This document shows, in pieces, positions 30,715 to 42,598 of a DNA stretch of 64,000 nucleotides. Source of the DNA: Mallotus nudiflorus (lineage: Eukaryota > Streptophyta > Magnoliopsida > Malpighiales > Euphorbiaceae); NCBI GenBank assembly GCA_947683625.1, contig CANTUR010000009.1:6709501-6773500 (forward strand), written 5' to 3'. Position numbers and translations under genes: made by a program. The notes beneath the pieces were generated by a model, which saw only the letters and a list, made by a program, of their open reading frames with translations, did not search any database and was not told the DNA's origin. The first letter of the stretch is position 1, and each line of letters starts with the position of its first letter.

Positions 30715-33700
30715 CTTGTTGCATAAACACGTGCATCATGCATACATACATGCATTCCAAGCATCATACTAACACTTTATTTTGCACCCATCATTGATTC
30801 ATCTGGGTTTTCTCATATTTAGGCATAGAAAGGTGGTAGATTAATTAGAATAAATCTAAGTCCTAAGTTGATAGCTTAATAGATCCCTCAGGAGCTGGAA
30901 AAGAGTCATATCAACCCACTTTACCTAGAAGTTGAACTAACTCAGACTGAATAGACAGAAATGGAACAATAATTAGATATGTGGACCCTATAGGACATTA
31001 AGGGAGCTTTATTGGATGACATGAGAGCCATGATGCAAGATGAACTGAGGCAAGCTTTGGTCAGACTAGTGCAACCTACTATCATACTATAGATGGTGGG
31101 GTTTAGTACGTGTCAAAGATTTTAGCAACCATGACACTATTTTGACTCAGCGCCTTAGGGAAAATACTACTATGCCACAAAGTCATAGCATGGAGAAGAG
31201 GAGTTGCCACCGAAGCTAATAATTGGGATAATTTGATTGGTGGTACTCAATTCATTCAAAGAAAGTTAGCACCAGAACAAAGAGATTATAGGAATGGATA
31301 CTAACTTCTCTTAGTCTCTTGTTCATTTAGAATTACATTATAAATTAATACTTCATTCTCTAATTACATGCAATTTTATTAAACCTTATTTGAACATCCA
31401 TCTAACCCTATGGCATCTAGTCAATAAAATCACACATAAGAAATGCATTCAAAATCGCATCATCCCTAAGTCTAAACTGTATTCATTTTATTAAAAGTTA
31501 GCTAGATTTATATTTTTTTATTTACAAATGAAATGAATTAAAGGTGGGCCTACATATTTATTAATTAGTAAGCTTAGGTCTATTTGTTCTAATTTATCTA
31601 AGGAAATGGGCTTAGGTTTATAAAATTTTAAAGGAAAAGTTGAATTAATGGGCCTAAGTCTAATTTGATTTTATTTTAAGTGAAATGTGGGCCTAAGTCT
31701 ATTTATTTTTAAAGTTATGAAATAAATTGGTTGAGCTAAATATAAATAAAATTTAATTAGCTAGAAAATAGGCCTAAATCTAATTAACCTAAAATAGGCC
31801 TACATTGGTTTTAATTAATGAATTAACCTAAACCACTTATAAACCTATTTTAAGTGAATTGGAGCTAACTATGGGCATGGGGCTTAAAAAGAATAAAAAC
31901 ATAAAAAACAAACCCAAAACAAATAAAACATAAAAAAATAGATTAAACATACATTTTAATGATTTTCTAAAAAAAACCTAATTTAATTACATGCAAACCC
32001 TAACTTTAATCTACTGCCATCATTGATTTTATGAGATTTTACTAAATGAACCTAACTTACTAATTCATTTTAAATGTAGAAAAGTTAAATTTTAAATTTG
32101 TGCTTTTTACAATATTCTATGTACTGGAAACTAAAATTAATTATAAACCCAAATTAATTAACACACAAAACATAGAAAAAATAATAAACACATAAACATC
32201 AAACCATATAATCTAACAATAGTTTAGAATCCATGGCATTCCATGGATCTTTTATTTGATTTCTGGACATCTGATAATGACCTCATCAATCCTAATTGCA
32301 CTCTAAAAAGGAAAATACAAAAAAAGAAAATTCACAAAAATCACATTAATGAAATTAGTAAAATAATAAAATAATAATTAAAGGAAATTAAATTAAAAAG
32401 AAAAATAAATAACAATTAAAAAATTTGAATTAAAAATAAAATCAAAAGATATGAGAAAATGGAAATAAGATGCCATGCATATGCTCTTGGATAGCCCCTC
32501 AGATTGGGATTGCCACCGTTTTTTGACTCGTCATTTGATTCTAGATAGGGAATGACTACATTCAAAGAAACATATTGTTCTTTTCAAAGCCTTTAAAGAA
32601 TAGTATCAAGAAACCAGGGTTTTATGAAATAAAAGAAATTAGAGTTTTTTGTGTTTTGTGTGTTGTGCAGGGTTTTCTTCTCAATAGCATCTCTAGTTTT
32701 CCGTTGAAAAAAATTATAGGGTTTTTTATCAATAGGCTTTTTCATGTCATCCTACTCTTCACTCACATAATGTCTATCTTTTTAAAGAAGATACTTGTGT
32801 GCTGCACTTCCACAATTGTAAGAAACATACTCTATCTTTAATTTTTAAAATTTTTTATGCCTATAAAAGGACTTGAAAATCAACAACCAAGTTCAATTTT
32901 AGAATAAATTTCATGATAGGGGCTTACGTTGCAATTGTTCATAATTGCATTCTAAAATTGGGTGCTTACATATACCACCACCTGCTATTGAACAACCACA
33001 TATTGTTACTATTGAACAACCACCTGCTCCACCTATTGCTATAGCTAACTTGCCAATTGTAGACACTCCACCTATTGTTAATAATGTTATGGGACAACCT
33101 TTAGCTAAAAACATATCTATTATTGATGTGAGGCTTGAGGACATCGAGAACTGTATGGTAGAGAAGGTGAATAGAGAATCACCTAAATTAGTCCAAGATT
33201 ATATGTCCAAACAGGTGCAATCCTTAACTTAGAAAATGTCTAAGATGGAAGAGCTAATTAGAGAATAAAGGATAGGGTATTCATTTGACTTCGATGGCAT
33301 GCTAAAAATGGAGGGAGATAAGCTGCCTAAAAAATTCAAGATGCCTCAGCTATAAAAGTTTCATGGAAGAGGAGATTTAAGGATTCATCTCAACCAATAC
33401 ACAACAACCATGAGTGCTGCTAAAGTACCATTAGTAGTAATTACTAAGTTTTTTGTGTTATCTTTAGAGGGGATGGCTATAAACTAGTATCATAGGTTGA
33501 AAAAGCCTATCTGGCATGACTTAAAGGAATTATGTACTACCTTTTTGAAATAATATGATTACAACATAAATTAGAAGTGTCTATCTGAGACTTAGATTTG
33601 ACAAAACTAAAGCCTGATGAATCCTTCTCTTATTTCGTTACCAGGTTCATGAACAAGGCATGATTGATAAATAATAAGCTTGCTGAGAAGGATCAGTTAG

Positions 33701-34680
33701 AATGATAGTCCATAATGTATCACCTAATATGGTTGAGAGATTACAAATGATGAACCTTAAAACCTTCATAGACCTATATGATAAGCCAAAAAGATTGAGA
33801 GTGAGAAAAAGAGAAATTTTATAAGCACCAAAACTCAAAATTACCCAACTAGAGGCACATAACAAGGAAGTACTAGCCGAGCTATGGAGGTGCGCACAAT
33901 TCAACAACCTCGAAGATTCTCCAACTTTAACCAACCACTCTACAAAGTCCTAGAATGACTAATCCAAAAAGGCATACTTCAACCCTTAACCTTTTCTAAG
34001 CCACTAAACCCAAATGTTCCTGGTTAAGACCCTAACTGTTACTGTAAATTCCACCATATCCCTATTGAATCAATCGACCCCTCAAGTTGGGGTAATGAGT
34101 TTAATGGTAAGCCAATGAATGAAAAGAAAGAACCTAAAACTTCTAAGTAGCCACAAAGAGGAGTTGAAGATTTCCTAGTACAACCTTCAGACAAGTTTGA
34201 TTGTAGAGTATTTTACTCTAAGCCCGCTTTAGCTAATATACCCATCGAAGGAATTATGCCTACAAGATAGGGTAATGAGTTTGAAGATGAATCTTTAGCT
34301 CCTGAACAAACTCAAAAAGGAGTTAAAGATATACTGAAACAACACATAGGTATGCTCAATATTGAAGAGTTGAAAGGGAAAGGAACATGCACAATGGAAG
34401 TGTGTAAGGATGGGAAAAGAGATTGAATCATTTGAGTTATTGACATTAGGTATGTCTCTAATGAAGAAAGCTCAGGTGATCATGATGTCTAGAGTGAGGA
34501 TCCTAAGGTGAATCATGTCACTAAAAGTAGAGAGAACTACAAAGTAGTTAAAAAGAAAACTAAGAGAGTCACAAAAAGAGAAGAAATAAAAGATAAAAAA
34601 AATAAAGGAAGATAAAAAAGTAGATCTGATTTTAGAACACTTAAAGATGGCTAAGGCCAATGTCAGCATTTAGGAACTAC
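30715..34680 (+). pseudogene. Tat gag remnant, copy C, interrupted by a solo LTR
   Basis: It starts in the region equal to 50,526 of copy B. It contains ELEKSHINPLYLEVELT, an ATG with EQxLDMWTL at 30,961, then MRAMMQDELRQALVRLVQP. The frame is broken by the solo LTR at 31,088-32,970 and resumes in the proline-rich part (PPAIEQP, EQPPAPPIAIANLP). Then come EDIENCMVEKV, the GRGDLRIHLNQYTTTMS and LEGMAIN segments of the gag core, and a C-terminal YCKFHH fragment near 34,050. From 34,080 to 34,680 a hydrophilic, lysine-rich part leads to the protease. Several stops fall on codons that are CAA, CAG or TGG elsewhere. The role would be the capsid protein. Confidence 0.75.
31088..32970 (-). mobile_element. 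Solo Tat-group LTR inside gag, minus strand, 1,883 bp
   Basis: The right end on the plus strand is GGGTGCTTACA (reverse of TGTAAGCACCC) and the left end is TATAGATGGTGG, matching the 3' end of the LTR at 5,258-7,588 in reverse. The flanks are CATAC (31,083-31,087) and TATAC (32,971-32,975), a 5-bp target duplication with one C-to-T change; copy B gag reads CATACCACCACC here. It contains CCATGGCATTCCATGG at 32,231-32,246. It lacks the palindrome array, which explains its shorter length. The 88-codon ORF at 32,575-32,841 is an accident. Confidence 0.92.
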
Positions 34681-34802
34681 CGATGCATTCAAGCAGCCAT
34701 AGAAGAGCTCTTGTCATAGTTCTATAAAAAATGAACATTGAAACAATAGCCACACTTGAGGCTACAGTAGCGAAGGTTACAGAATAGAAACATAAGCTAA
34801 TA

Positions 34803-35174
34803 ATGTTCTCAAATGATGACCTAACTTTAGAAGGAAGAAACCATAACAGGGCATTGTTTATCCCAGCTAAAGTAAGGGGAAAAAGAACCGACTTTATCAT
34901 GGTAGATGATGGTTCTTCTATCAATGTGTGTGCATTAAATATCTTACCAAATAAGGGTTTGAAGGTTGATAACTTGATAAGTTCAAACCTTATAATTTGG
35001 GCTTTTAATGACAACACCATGAATGTGGAGGGCACATTCCAAGCTCTAGTTAAGACAGGACTTGTAAAATCCACCATTGAGTTCACTGTGGTGGATATTC
35101 CAGTCACTTATACTTTGTTATTAGGAAGGCCATGGTTCAATGCTTTGAGAGGGGTACCCTTAACTATGCATTAA
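34803..35174 (+). pseudogene. Retropepsin-like aspartic protease remnant, copy C
   Basis: The 123-codon frame contains DLTLEGRNHNRALFI, then FIMVDDGSSINVCAL, the active-site loop (usual D-S/T-G, here D-D-G), then LLLGRPWFNALRG, the conserved flap-end and GRPW motif of Tat/Ogre proteases. It would cut the gag-pol polyprotein. The substitution in the active-site triad suggests loss of function. It is in the expected place between gag and RT. Confidence 0.8.
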
Positions 35175-35943
35175 ATTCCCTTATAAAGGAGAGGTTATGA
35201 CTATAGAAGCTAGGACTAATGCTACTTTGGCAACCATATTAGACAAACAGAAGCAAATGTGTGTTCCTCTTAAATTCCAGGTTACTTGGATCCTCAACAG
35301 AAATAAGATGGATCTGAAAGTAGCAAAAATGATGAAGAGTATGAATTACTGACAGGGAAAAGTGTTGAGCAAAATGAGCAAGGAAGTCCTAGTCTCTAAG
35401 AGTTCAAAAGCCAAGGTAACATAGTTGATTTTCGTTATGTTGAAGAAATAAAGCTGATAAGCAGAAGGGCAAAGAAGAGGTTTAATGCCAAACAAAGGAA
35501 GCCCTCAAAGAAAATTGGACCGATAAGTGAGAATTTTATTATGCCAAGGGAAGGCAAATACTATTTGGAAGCTAAGGAAACAATCAATGTTACTGGAGGA
35601 GATGTTCTTGGGTTTAAGATCTTCAAGGAGTAGATTATAGAGAACCTAGTGAAAGACAATAAAGAGGAAGTCATGAAGCTGGCAACTGAGAGGATGGGCC
35701 ATGCTACAATCAAGGAGCTACTGTGTCTACCACTTGAAGGAACCACCCTATGATTTAGCCATTATCATTAGTGATAGATTTATTGATGTTTTTTTTTTAT
35801 AATGAAGTGTTGTAATAATGTCTTGTCTATTTAAGGATGAAAACTTTATTTTTTCCATGGTCAATGATATGAATGTTGGTTTTGCTTACTTGTATGATGT
35901 GCATCCTAATAGTTCTGTGCATTATAACTTTGCTTAGTCATGC
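35175..35943 (+). pseudogene. Protease-RT linker remnant, copy C
   Basis: Degraded coding sequence in changing frames; INVTGGDVLGFKIFKE, IENLVKDNKEEVMKLATERM and LCLPLEGTTL can be read. The linker of the minus-strand copies carries the related ILGFKIFNDTLKVKHL. No enzyme domain is known for this segment; a long linker here is usual in the Tat group. Confidence 0.6.
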
Positions 35944-36945
35944 ATGTTTGACTTTAATTCAATTGAATTTGATTCATTTAACATGCACACAAATGATAAT
36001 CCAAAGAATATTTCTATATCACATGAGGTAACTATTGAAGAGAGGAAAAATTTAGAGAGAATATTAACAAAAAGAAAGGTAGTATTTGCTTGGGCTTATA
36101 AGGATATGCTAGGTTTAGATAAGGAAATTGCAAAACATCACATTCCTACTCATCCAAAAATAAAAACTGTTAAGCAAAAACTGCCCTGGCTAAGACAAGA
36201 GTGGACTAAAAAGATAAAAAAGGAAATTGCTAAACAAATCCATGTTAACATTCTAGAAGTAGTAGATTATCCTCAATGGTTAGCAAACATATTGCCGGTA
36301 CCTAAGAAAGATGGTAAGGTACATATGTGTAGATTTTAGGGATTTAAATAAACAGTGTCCGAAGGATGACTTCCCTTTACTTCACATCAATGTAATAGTG
36401 GATAGGGCGATGTCAAGTGCGATGTACTCCTTCATGGTGGGTTCTCTAGGTACAACCAGATAATGATGGCAGTTATGGGTAAGATCATGACAACTTTCAT
36501 CATGGAATAGGGGACATATTACTATAAGGTTTTGCCTTCCAAGTTGAAGAATGTAGGTGTAACATATCAAAAGGAAACAACTGCTCTTTTCCATGATATG
36601 ATGCAGAAGGAAGTGGAGGTATATATAGATGATAAGAAGGTCAAGTCATAAACAAGAGAAGTGCATTTTTTATGCACTGGACAAATTCTTGGCATGCATT
36701 AAGAGGTATAATTTAAGACTCAATCCAAAGAAATGCATTTTTAGAGTTACTTTAGGGAAGTTATTGGGGCACATAGTTAGTAGCAAAGGAATTGAAGTGG
36801 ATCCAGATAAAGTGAAAGCTATTCAGAAAATGCCATCATTGAAGACAGAGAAAGAAGTATGAGGATTCATTAGTTGGTTGTAGTATATTAGTAGGTTCAT
36901 TGCAAAGCTTACTAATATTTGTGACCTATCTTTAAACTCTTGAGA
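35944..36945 (+). pseudogene. Tat reverse transcriptase remnant, copy C
   Basis: The frame at 35,944-36,339 has VFAWAYKDMLGLDKEIAKHH, VKQKLPWLRQEW, and EVVDYPQWLANILPVPKKDG. After a one-base shift come DFRDLNKQCPKDDFPLLHIN, MTTFIMExGTYYYKVLPSKL and the catalytic box VYIDDKKVKS (the YxDD motif is kept as YIDD). Another shift leads to RYNLRLNPKKCIFRVTLGKL and LGHIVSSKGIEVDPDKVKAI, the RT thumb. It ends near 36,945 in an internal deletion. This is the best-preserved RT in the window, but at least three frame breaks and several stops make it inactive. Confidence 0.85.
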
Positions 36946-37263
36946 GTGAATGGGCACAAAAGAGATATGATCACCTTGTATCTCTAGATGAGAAAAGGAT
37001 GGTTGCTTTGTTTCATACTTATATATATCAGAAAATGATTGAGATAATTCAATAAGAAGGTTTAGCCTAAAAAGATAAAAGCTAGGGACATTGTGTTAAA
37101 ATAGTCCAGAGCAGTGGTACTTGATCAAAGAGGAAAATTTAGACCAAATTGGGAAGGACCATATTTATTCAAATTAGTTCTGCCTAAGGGAGCTGCAAAG
37201 ATATCATATATGGAAAGGAATGAATTCATAAAGTCTATTAACCTAGATTTCCTCAAGAAATAA
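36946..37263 (+). pseudogene. Integrase C-terminal tail, copy C
   Basis: Directly after the deletion come WAQKRYDHLVSLDEKRMVAL, then FRPNWEGPYLFKLVLPKGAA type sequence in shifting frames and NEFIKSINLDFLKK with its stop at 37,261-37,263. This equals the last part of integrase in the minus-strand copies. RNase H, the zinc-binding domain and the catalytic core are missing. Confidence 0.75.
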
Positions 37264-38489
37264 AACCTATAAAAAATAAAATAAAAGTAGTATAAAGAAA
37301 AAAAAGGTGCATTGATTATAAAGCCTGAAAGGCTGGTCAAGCAAAAGTTAGGACATTCCCACTATTCAAAAAACCTGTAAAGGGCTGGCAGGCAAAAATT
37401 AAGGAATAAAAATAAAAGAATGGTCCCACTGGCTATAGAAATTATAAAGGGCTAGTCAGGCAAAAATTAACATTAATAAATGAGAGATTAAAATAATCAG
37501 TTAGAAAGTCTAAAAGGACTAGTTAACAACTTGAGTTATATTAGGTGATGTAATAAATGTACTCACTTTTTGCCTAATTATTGAATCCTCTTGAAATTGA
37601 ATTGTTGCTTTAATATTACATGTTCTCTTATTTATAATGCATAAGTACTAAAAATGAAAACAAATTATAAAAACTTAAAATCAGCTCTATAATACCATTT
37701 CCTAGTGATGTTTGTGTTTCTTTTTTTATAACTCATAATGTAAAGCTTGAGTCCTCTTATATCTAGAGAATCTTGGTGGCTTCTTAGCTTGTATCATAAC
37801 CCAAGTATTATAATTATCATTAGTAGCTCTATCAGCATCCAAGTGTATGTTCTACTTAAGAATCCTATGAGGCCATAAATTCTTAACCCTATCAAAAAAA
37901 TCCTGTATAAGGGGGAGCCCTTCAAAGCCAGTTAGAATGATAACTATGAATTATTTATGGCCATACTAATGATAAAGGTGGGAAGGAGAAAAGAAAGTCA
38001 AGAAAATGCAGCCTTGGGATGGGAATACAGTGATCATTTAGGTAAAGGATCATAAACTTTAGCTTCCACCTTAGGTAGATCCATGCCTAAGCCTGTCCTT
38101 CACCTTCAATGGGCGAGATTATAGTTGATGAAGCTAATATGATAAAGAGATAGCAGGAACAACAAGCAAGCTCATCTTCTCTTGTAACCAGACTAGAAAA
38201 TATAGAAATAAATAAAACAAAATGAAAGCCCTATAAGTTAAAAACCTAAAAGGGTTTCATAGGAAAAAATTAGGGCAAGCCTGCTAAGTTAAAAACCCAA
38301 AAGGGTGGCTTAGGTAAAAATTACGGCAAGCTTGCTAAGTTAAAAACCCAAGAGGGTGGCTTAGGCAAAAGATAAGGCAAAAAAAAACAAGAGGAAAGGG
38401 ATTTGGTTACATACCTAGAGGAGAAGTAAATTGCCCGAAAGATAATATTAGGCTTCGAAGTTATCTATCCCAATCATAGTCTCAGCAAG
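37264..38489 (+). other. Post-pol region of element 2, noncoding
   Basis: It has three spaced copies of GGCTxGxCAGGCAAAAATTA (37,331, 37,384, 37,449), then from 37,541 sequence collinear with copy A 8,181 onward. It includes the 51-bp repeat at 38,227-38,380. No conserved frame was found. Confidence 0.6.
38227..38380 (+). repeat. 51-bp tandem repeat after pol, copy B
   Basis: Units are at about 38,233, 38,284 and 38,335 with AAAAACCCAAxAGGGTGGCTTAGG. Number and spacing are the same as copy A. Confidence 0.75.
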
Positions 38490-39001
38490 AATAATAGGTA
38501 TAGGATCAACTCTAGTCTCTACTTATCCAAGATACCCCCAATCCTAGTATCAACATCTCCATAGGAAGAAACTAAGAGAATTTGAGCATGCAGGCAAAAA
38601 GCAACAGTTCTAGTCCAAGCAGTACTACGCTTATCCTTGGTCTCACATGTAGTAATTAAGAAACACATATTGATAACCTTAGGGCTATAAGAAAAAATAA
38701 AAATATCATATGGGGGCATATCAAAGAAAGTAAGAAGCCTATAAAGGAGGCAGGGCAATAATAGCAGTAGCGTCAAATAAGTACCTTGGGATGGTAGCAA
38801 ACTCTTCAATCATAGGACACAACTCTATACCATTGAACCTGAAGACATTGTCCTTTGAACCCCAAAATTTTGTTGCACCACTTAGGAGATTGTCATTTAT
38901 CTTCAAATGTTAAAAAGATTTTAAGCGTTTGATATGAAAGGGTTGAAGCTTATTCCAGTTATCACCATTAAGGCTCTTGAGAAACTTCTTCATCATTTAG
39001 A
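38490..39001 (-). pseudogene. Antisense DUF7745-like gene remnant, copy B
   Basis: It matches copy A: MMKKFLKSLNGDNWNKLQPF, then VFRFNGIELCPMIEEFATI, later STAWTRTVAFCLHAQILLVS with DVDTRIGGI. The N-terminal start seen in copy A is broken here. Frameshifts fall at about 38,770. The last part is open as a 96-codon frame (38,519-38,809). Confidence 0.55.
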
Positions 39002-39714
39002 GAGAAGCCTATCACATTATCAGAATGAAGAGAAAAAGGGATAGTGAAACTAGTTCCCTTTGAGATTTTTATAAGGGTAGAAACTGAATTTTGATGGAAT
39101 TAAGATTCTTCTTTCTTAATCGATAAAGATAAAGAATTGTAGATAAAGAATAACGATAAATGGATAGGATAGATGATAAATAAAGGATAAATAGTTTAAT
39201 TATCTAATTATCCTAATTATCTAAAATCTTTATCCATTTACCTAAGTATAATTCAAGGAATTTGAATTCATATCTAGACACATACTAGTTTAACACATTG
39301 TATATAAGCAATACAAGATTCATAACATAATAGTACAATAGAAATAGTCTAACACAAATAAAAGTTAAGAACTAAGATAGTCCAGATGCACTAAAATTCA
39401 GCCATGGGCTCCATCCTTTGTTAGGATCATCTCAATGAAAGGTGTTCGAAGGTCTGATAGATGAAGCCCCATCAATATAAGGATCAATGCATGGACCTGT
39501 AAGTTATCAGCAAAGCATCTTGATCTCACATTCCAGATCACTAGAGTAGCTCTGTACATATAAGAAATAACATGTCATATGCATTTCATGCATAAATTTG
39601 CACTTTTAGTGTATATACATACCTTTTAGCTATTTATGACCTGCATAGTGAATAATCTCTGAGATGAGGCATGTTTGTATAGGTACTCTGCCTATGTCTA
39701 GGGAACCTTTTATG
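39002..39714. other. Spacer between the antisense genes, copy B
   Basis: Collinear with 9,653-10,329 and AT-rich. A minus-strand trace RATLVIWNVRSRCFADNLQ is shared with copy A. Confidence 0.4.
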
Positions 39715-41370
39715 TAAAATTTTTGCTAATATTAGTATCAAGTGTATGGATTAATGCAGGAAATAAGTCAAATGGACTTATATGAGAAGTATCCACTGAG
39801 GAAAAGCTAGGAAGCTTAGCATTGCTAAAATGAATCCGCTGCTCAATTGGAGTTTGAACAGTGGGAGCCAAGTTGAATATGGACCTATATAGGAGAGAAA
39901 CATCACCAAGAGTAACAACAATAAAGGTCACATCATGACTATTCCTAATATGCTGAGTATAATGTGCATGGCTAGGTATAGACCTAGGACCCTTAGAATC
40001 AAGAGCAATATCTGTAACAAGAATAGTCTCAGACTCAAGAATAGTTTTAGTCCCCTGAGGAATCTCAGTCTCCTCTATGACCTCATCAATAGGAGAGCAA
40101 ATCTCCTCAAACTAAGAATAAAGAATGAATGAAGCATGAATTCTAAAAGGAACTGAATAAATGAATAGAAATTACCTCAACACAGTCAATAGAAATATGC
40201 TCCAGGAGTTGCTCATGGATGAATCACTAGTAATGTCATGGTGCCTAAAGTGCCTCTATCAGCTTTGAACCTATTAAATGAGAACTGGACAACATAAAAA
40301 AAGGGACATCAAATGGAATAAGACATCGAGAAGGCCCAAAAGACCAGCGATACACTCATTCTCCCAAATACAACATTCGATAGCCATATCAAGGGAGCAG
40401 AACCCTCAAAGACTCAAGCCATATTGCACCAACCATAAAGTTATATCTCTGGACATTATTAGCTCCTACCAACCAATCATAATTAATTTTCAAAATTGTG
40501 TTAATTAATTTTTATTTTCATTAAATGATTAAGTACTAATGAATTTTCTTTTAATCAGGTACCACTAAAAAGTGTTCATGTGATCATGATAGGTCTAAAG
40601 AGTATTCCTAACACTAGCTAAATGGGAAGAGCCTCATCTCTATATCGGGGGAAGGCTATTGTCAAAACATATAGCATTTAAGCTGTTGATCAACCTAATC
40701 TCTATACTTATGATCTGAAAGAGAAAAATAAATAAATCAGAAAATCATACAAAAAGCAAGGATTGTGAGAAGTAGAGAAAAGATGACGTACATACAAGAC
40801 ATACCAAAAGCCACACATTATGATATCACCTCTACAGATAATGTCCAGTCTATAGTATATCTGTAGTAAAGGTAAGTGAGTGCAGTAGATCCCCAGTCAA
40901 GTTTGGCAACCAGATCCAAGTCATGAAGTGAAGCAAGCAAAGCAATACTAACCTTATGAACGGTCTCGTAAAAGAGGGTAATACCCAATAGTATCGAAAG
41001 GAGACACCTTGTCTTATGGGAAATCTGAGGAGGAGTAGTGATAGGAAGATAGGAAGGCATTTGAATCCCTCAATAAACTAATATCAAAGGAAATGGGAGA
41101 CCCTCTGAAGGCAACGTTAGTGATCGTAGAAAAACTCATAGACAAAATTGTCAGCTCGCATACATGAGTGTGGAAAGTATGGATAGTGTCCATCCACTAT
41201 TTAATCAGAGCAAATAAATGAGGAAATTTTACCTCATTACCAACATTTGTACACCTATAGAGGTGTAGGTAAGTCAAAGGAAGAATGGAAGAGCCTTCTC
41301 CAAGTTTGCGGTTGTTTTGAGGAAAATGGAGGGGTTGCATGGCTAGGTATGTTGGAATGTCTACTCTCAT
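39715..41370 (-). pseudogene. Antisense plant-mobile-domain (PMD) gene remnant, copy B
   Basis: It starts at 41,370 (MRVDIPTYLAMQPLHFPQNN), then LGEGSSILPLTYLHLYRC, EVKFPHLFALIK and WMDTIHTFHTHVCEL without the insertion seen in copy A. Then come G-S-P-I-S-F, LHDLDLVAKLDWGSTALTYL and YYRYTIDW. The W-G-S-x-A-L-x-Y-L-Y block is diagnostic of the PMD fold. A middle segment VQRYNFMVGAIWLES and YRMLYLGE follows. The C-terminal part (40,130-39,715) is S/T/E-rich. It has fewer breaks than copy A, including stops at IKxW and in the middle. It lies antisense between pol and the 3' LTR, where the Tat lineage is known to carry extra ORFs. Confidence 0.7.
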
Positions 41371-42026
41371 ATACACTTTGGCTTATGAGTTAGCCATAGG
41401 ATCTAACAGATTGTAGATCGAATGTTAGATGATCAAGAAATAAAGAAATGAAAATTAATGCAAGGAAAGGAAATGAAAAGGAAAGAAAATGAAGAAAGAA
41501 TGAGGAATGAATAAGATGTGCAAATGGGAAGTAATAAATAAAATGGAAAATATGCATTCTAGTCCCTTGGATATGCTTGCATTAAAATTCAAGTTATTTC
41601 TTTACAATCCAGTCCATAATTACAATCTAATTAGGATCTAATTTCTAATTAATTCATCAAAATCTACATCATTAATCATTAATTGCATACATTTGTCTGT
41701 ATTTATTCTAAATTCTCAGTCAAGTACAGAATATGGAATACAAATATAGAATTCAATTTTTGCATTTTACATGCATTGTTTAGATCAAGAATCTTAAACT
41801 TCATTTTTGTTATATGTTACACAAAAGCAGTAACAAGAATTTCAAGTTATTTTTTTATGTGCTACACAATAGTCATAACATGAATTTCAAATTCAACATG
41901 TTATGTGTTGCATAGCAGTCATTGCATCAGTATTTCAAATCTTTCAAATCATTAAACAGTACATAGTATTTATGATGTTACTGTTAGATGTTCCACATGA
42001 ACTATAACCCTTTTTTTATAATTATA
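41371..42026. other. Noncoding spacer before the minisatellite, copy B
   Basis: Collinear with 12,557-13,140; no gene seen. Confidence 0.4.
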
Positions 42027-42440
42027 ATCATTAAATGCCCCATAGGGAATATACCAAGAGTAATTGCATATTTCATTAAATGTCCTATAGGGAATATAAC
42101 GAATTTCATAATCGCTAAACGTCCCAAAGGGAATATAGCGTAAACCATTACATATTTTCTTAAATGTCCCACATGGAATATAATGAAATGTATAATTGCT
42201 AAACATCCCATAAGGAATATGGTGAGAGTTATTGCATATTTCATTAAAAGTCCCACAAGGAATATAACGAAATTAATAATCGCTAAACATCTTATAGGGA
42301 ATATAGCAAAAACCATTGCATATTTTGTTAAATGTCTTATAGGGAATATAATAAAATTCATAAATGCTAAATGTCCCATAGGAATATAATGAGATTCATT
42401 GAATATGTTTCACTAAATGATCCACAAAAAATATGGTAAA
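42027..42440. repeat. Minisatellite with alternating 39/45-bp half-units, copy B
   Basis: Half-unit starts are at 42,035, 42,081, 42,120, 42,165, 42,204, 42,249, 42,288, 42,333, 42,372 and 42,418. The steps are 46, 39, 45, 39, 45, 39, 45, 39 and 46. The order is the same as in copy A. The frame of 125 codons on the minus strand is a consequence of the period. Confidence 0.9.
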
Positions 42441-42583
42441 GCATAAAACATAATATCCTGCTTAAAATTGCACAAGAAATTTAAGTATAGATTTCTGAGT
42501 TAGGATACAATTAAGTATCCTAATTATTTCTTATAAAATTGGTTGCTTCTATTTCTTTGCAATAATTTGTCAAGCAAACAACA

Positions 42584-42598
42584 ATAAAAGGGGGAAAC
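42584..42598 (+). other. Polypurine tract of element 2
   Basis: ATAAAAGGGGGAAAC lies directly before the LTR start TGTAAACACCC. Confidence 0.8.

Noticed and set aside
34670..35107. 145-codon minus-strand frame
   Set aside because: Opposite to the protease remnant, which has the expected active-site and GRPW motifs on the plus strand.
42002..42389. Frames of 125 and 68 codons in the second minisatellite
   Set aside because: Same reason: a by-product of a period divisible by three.
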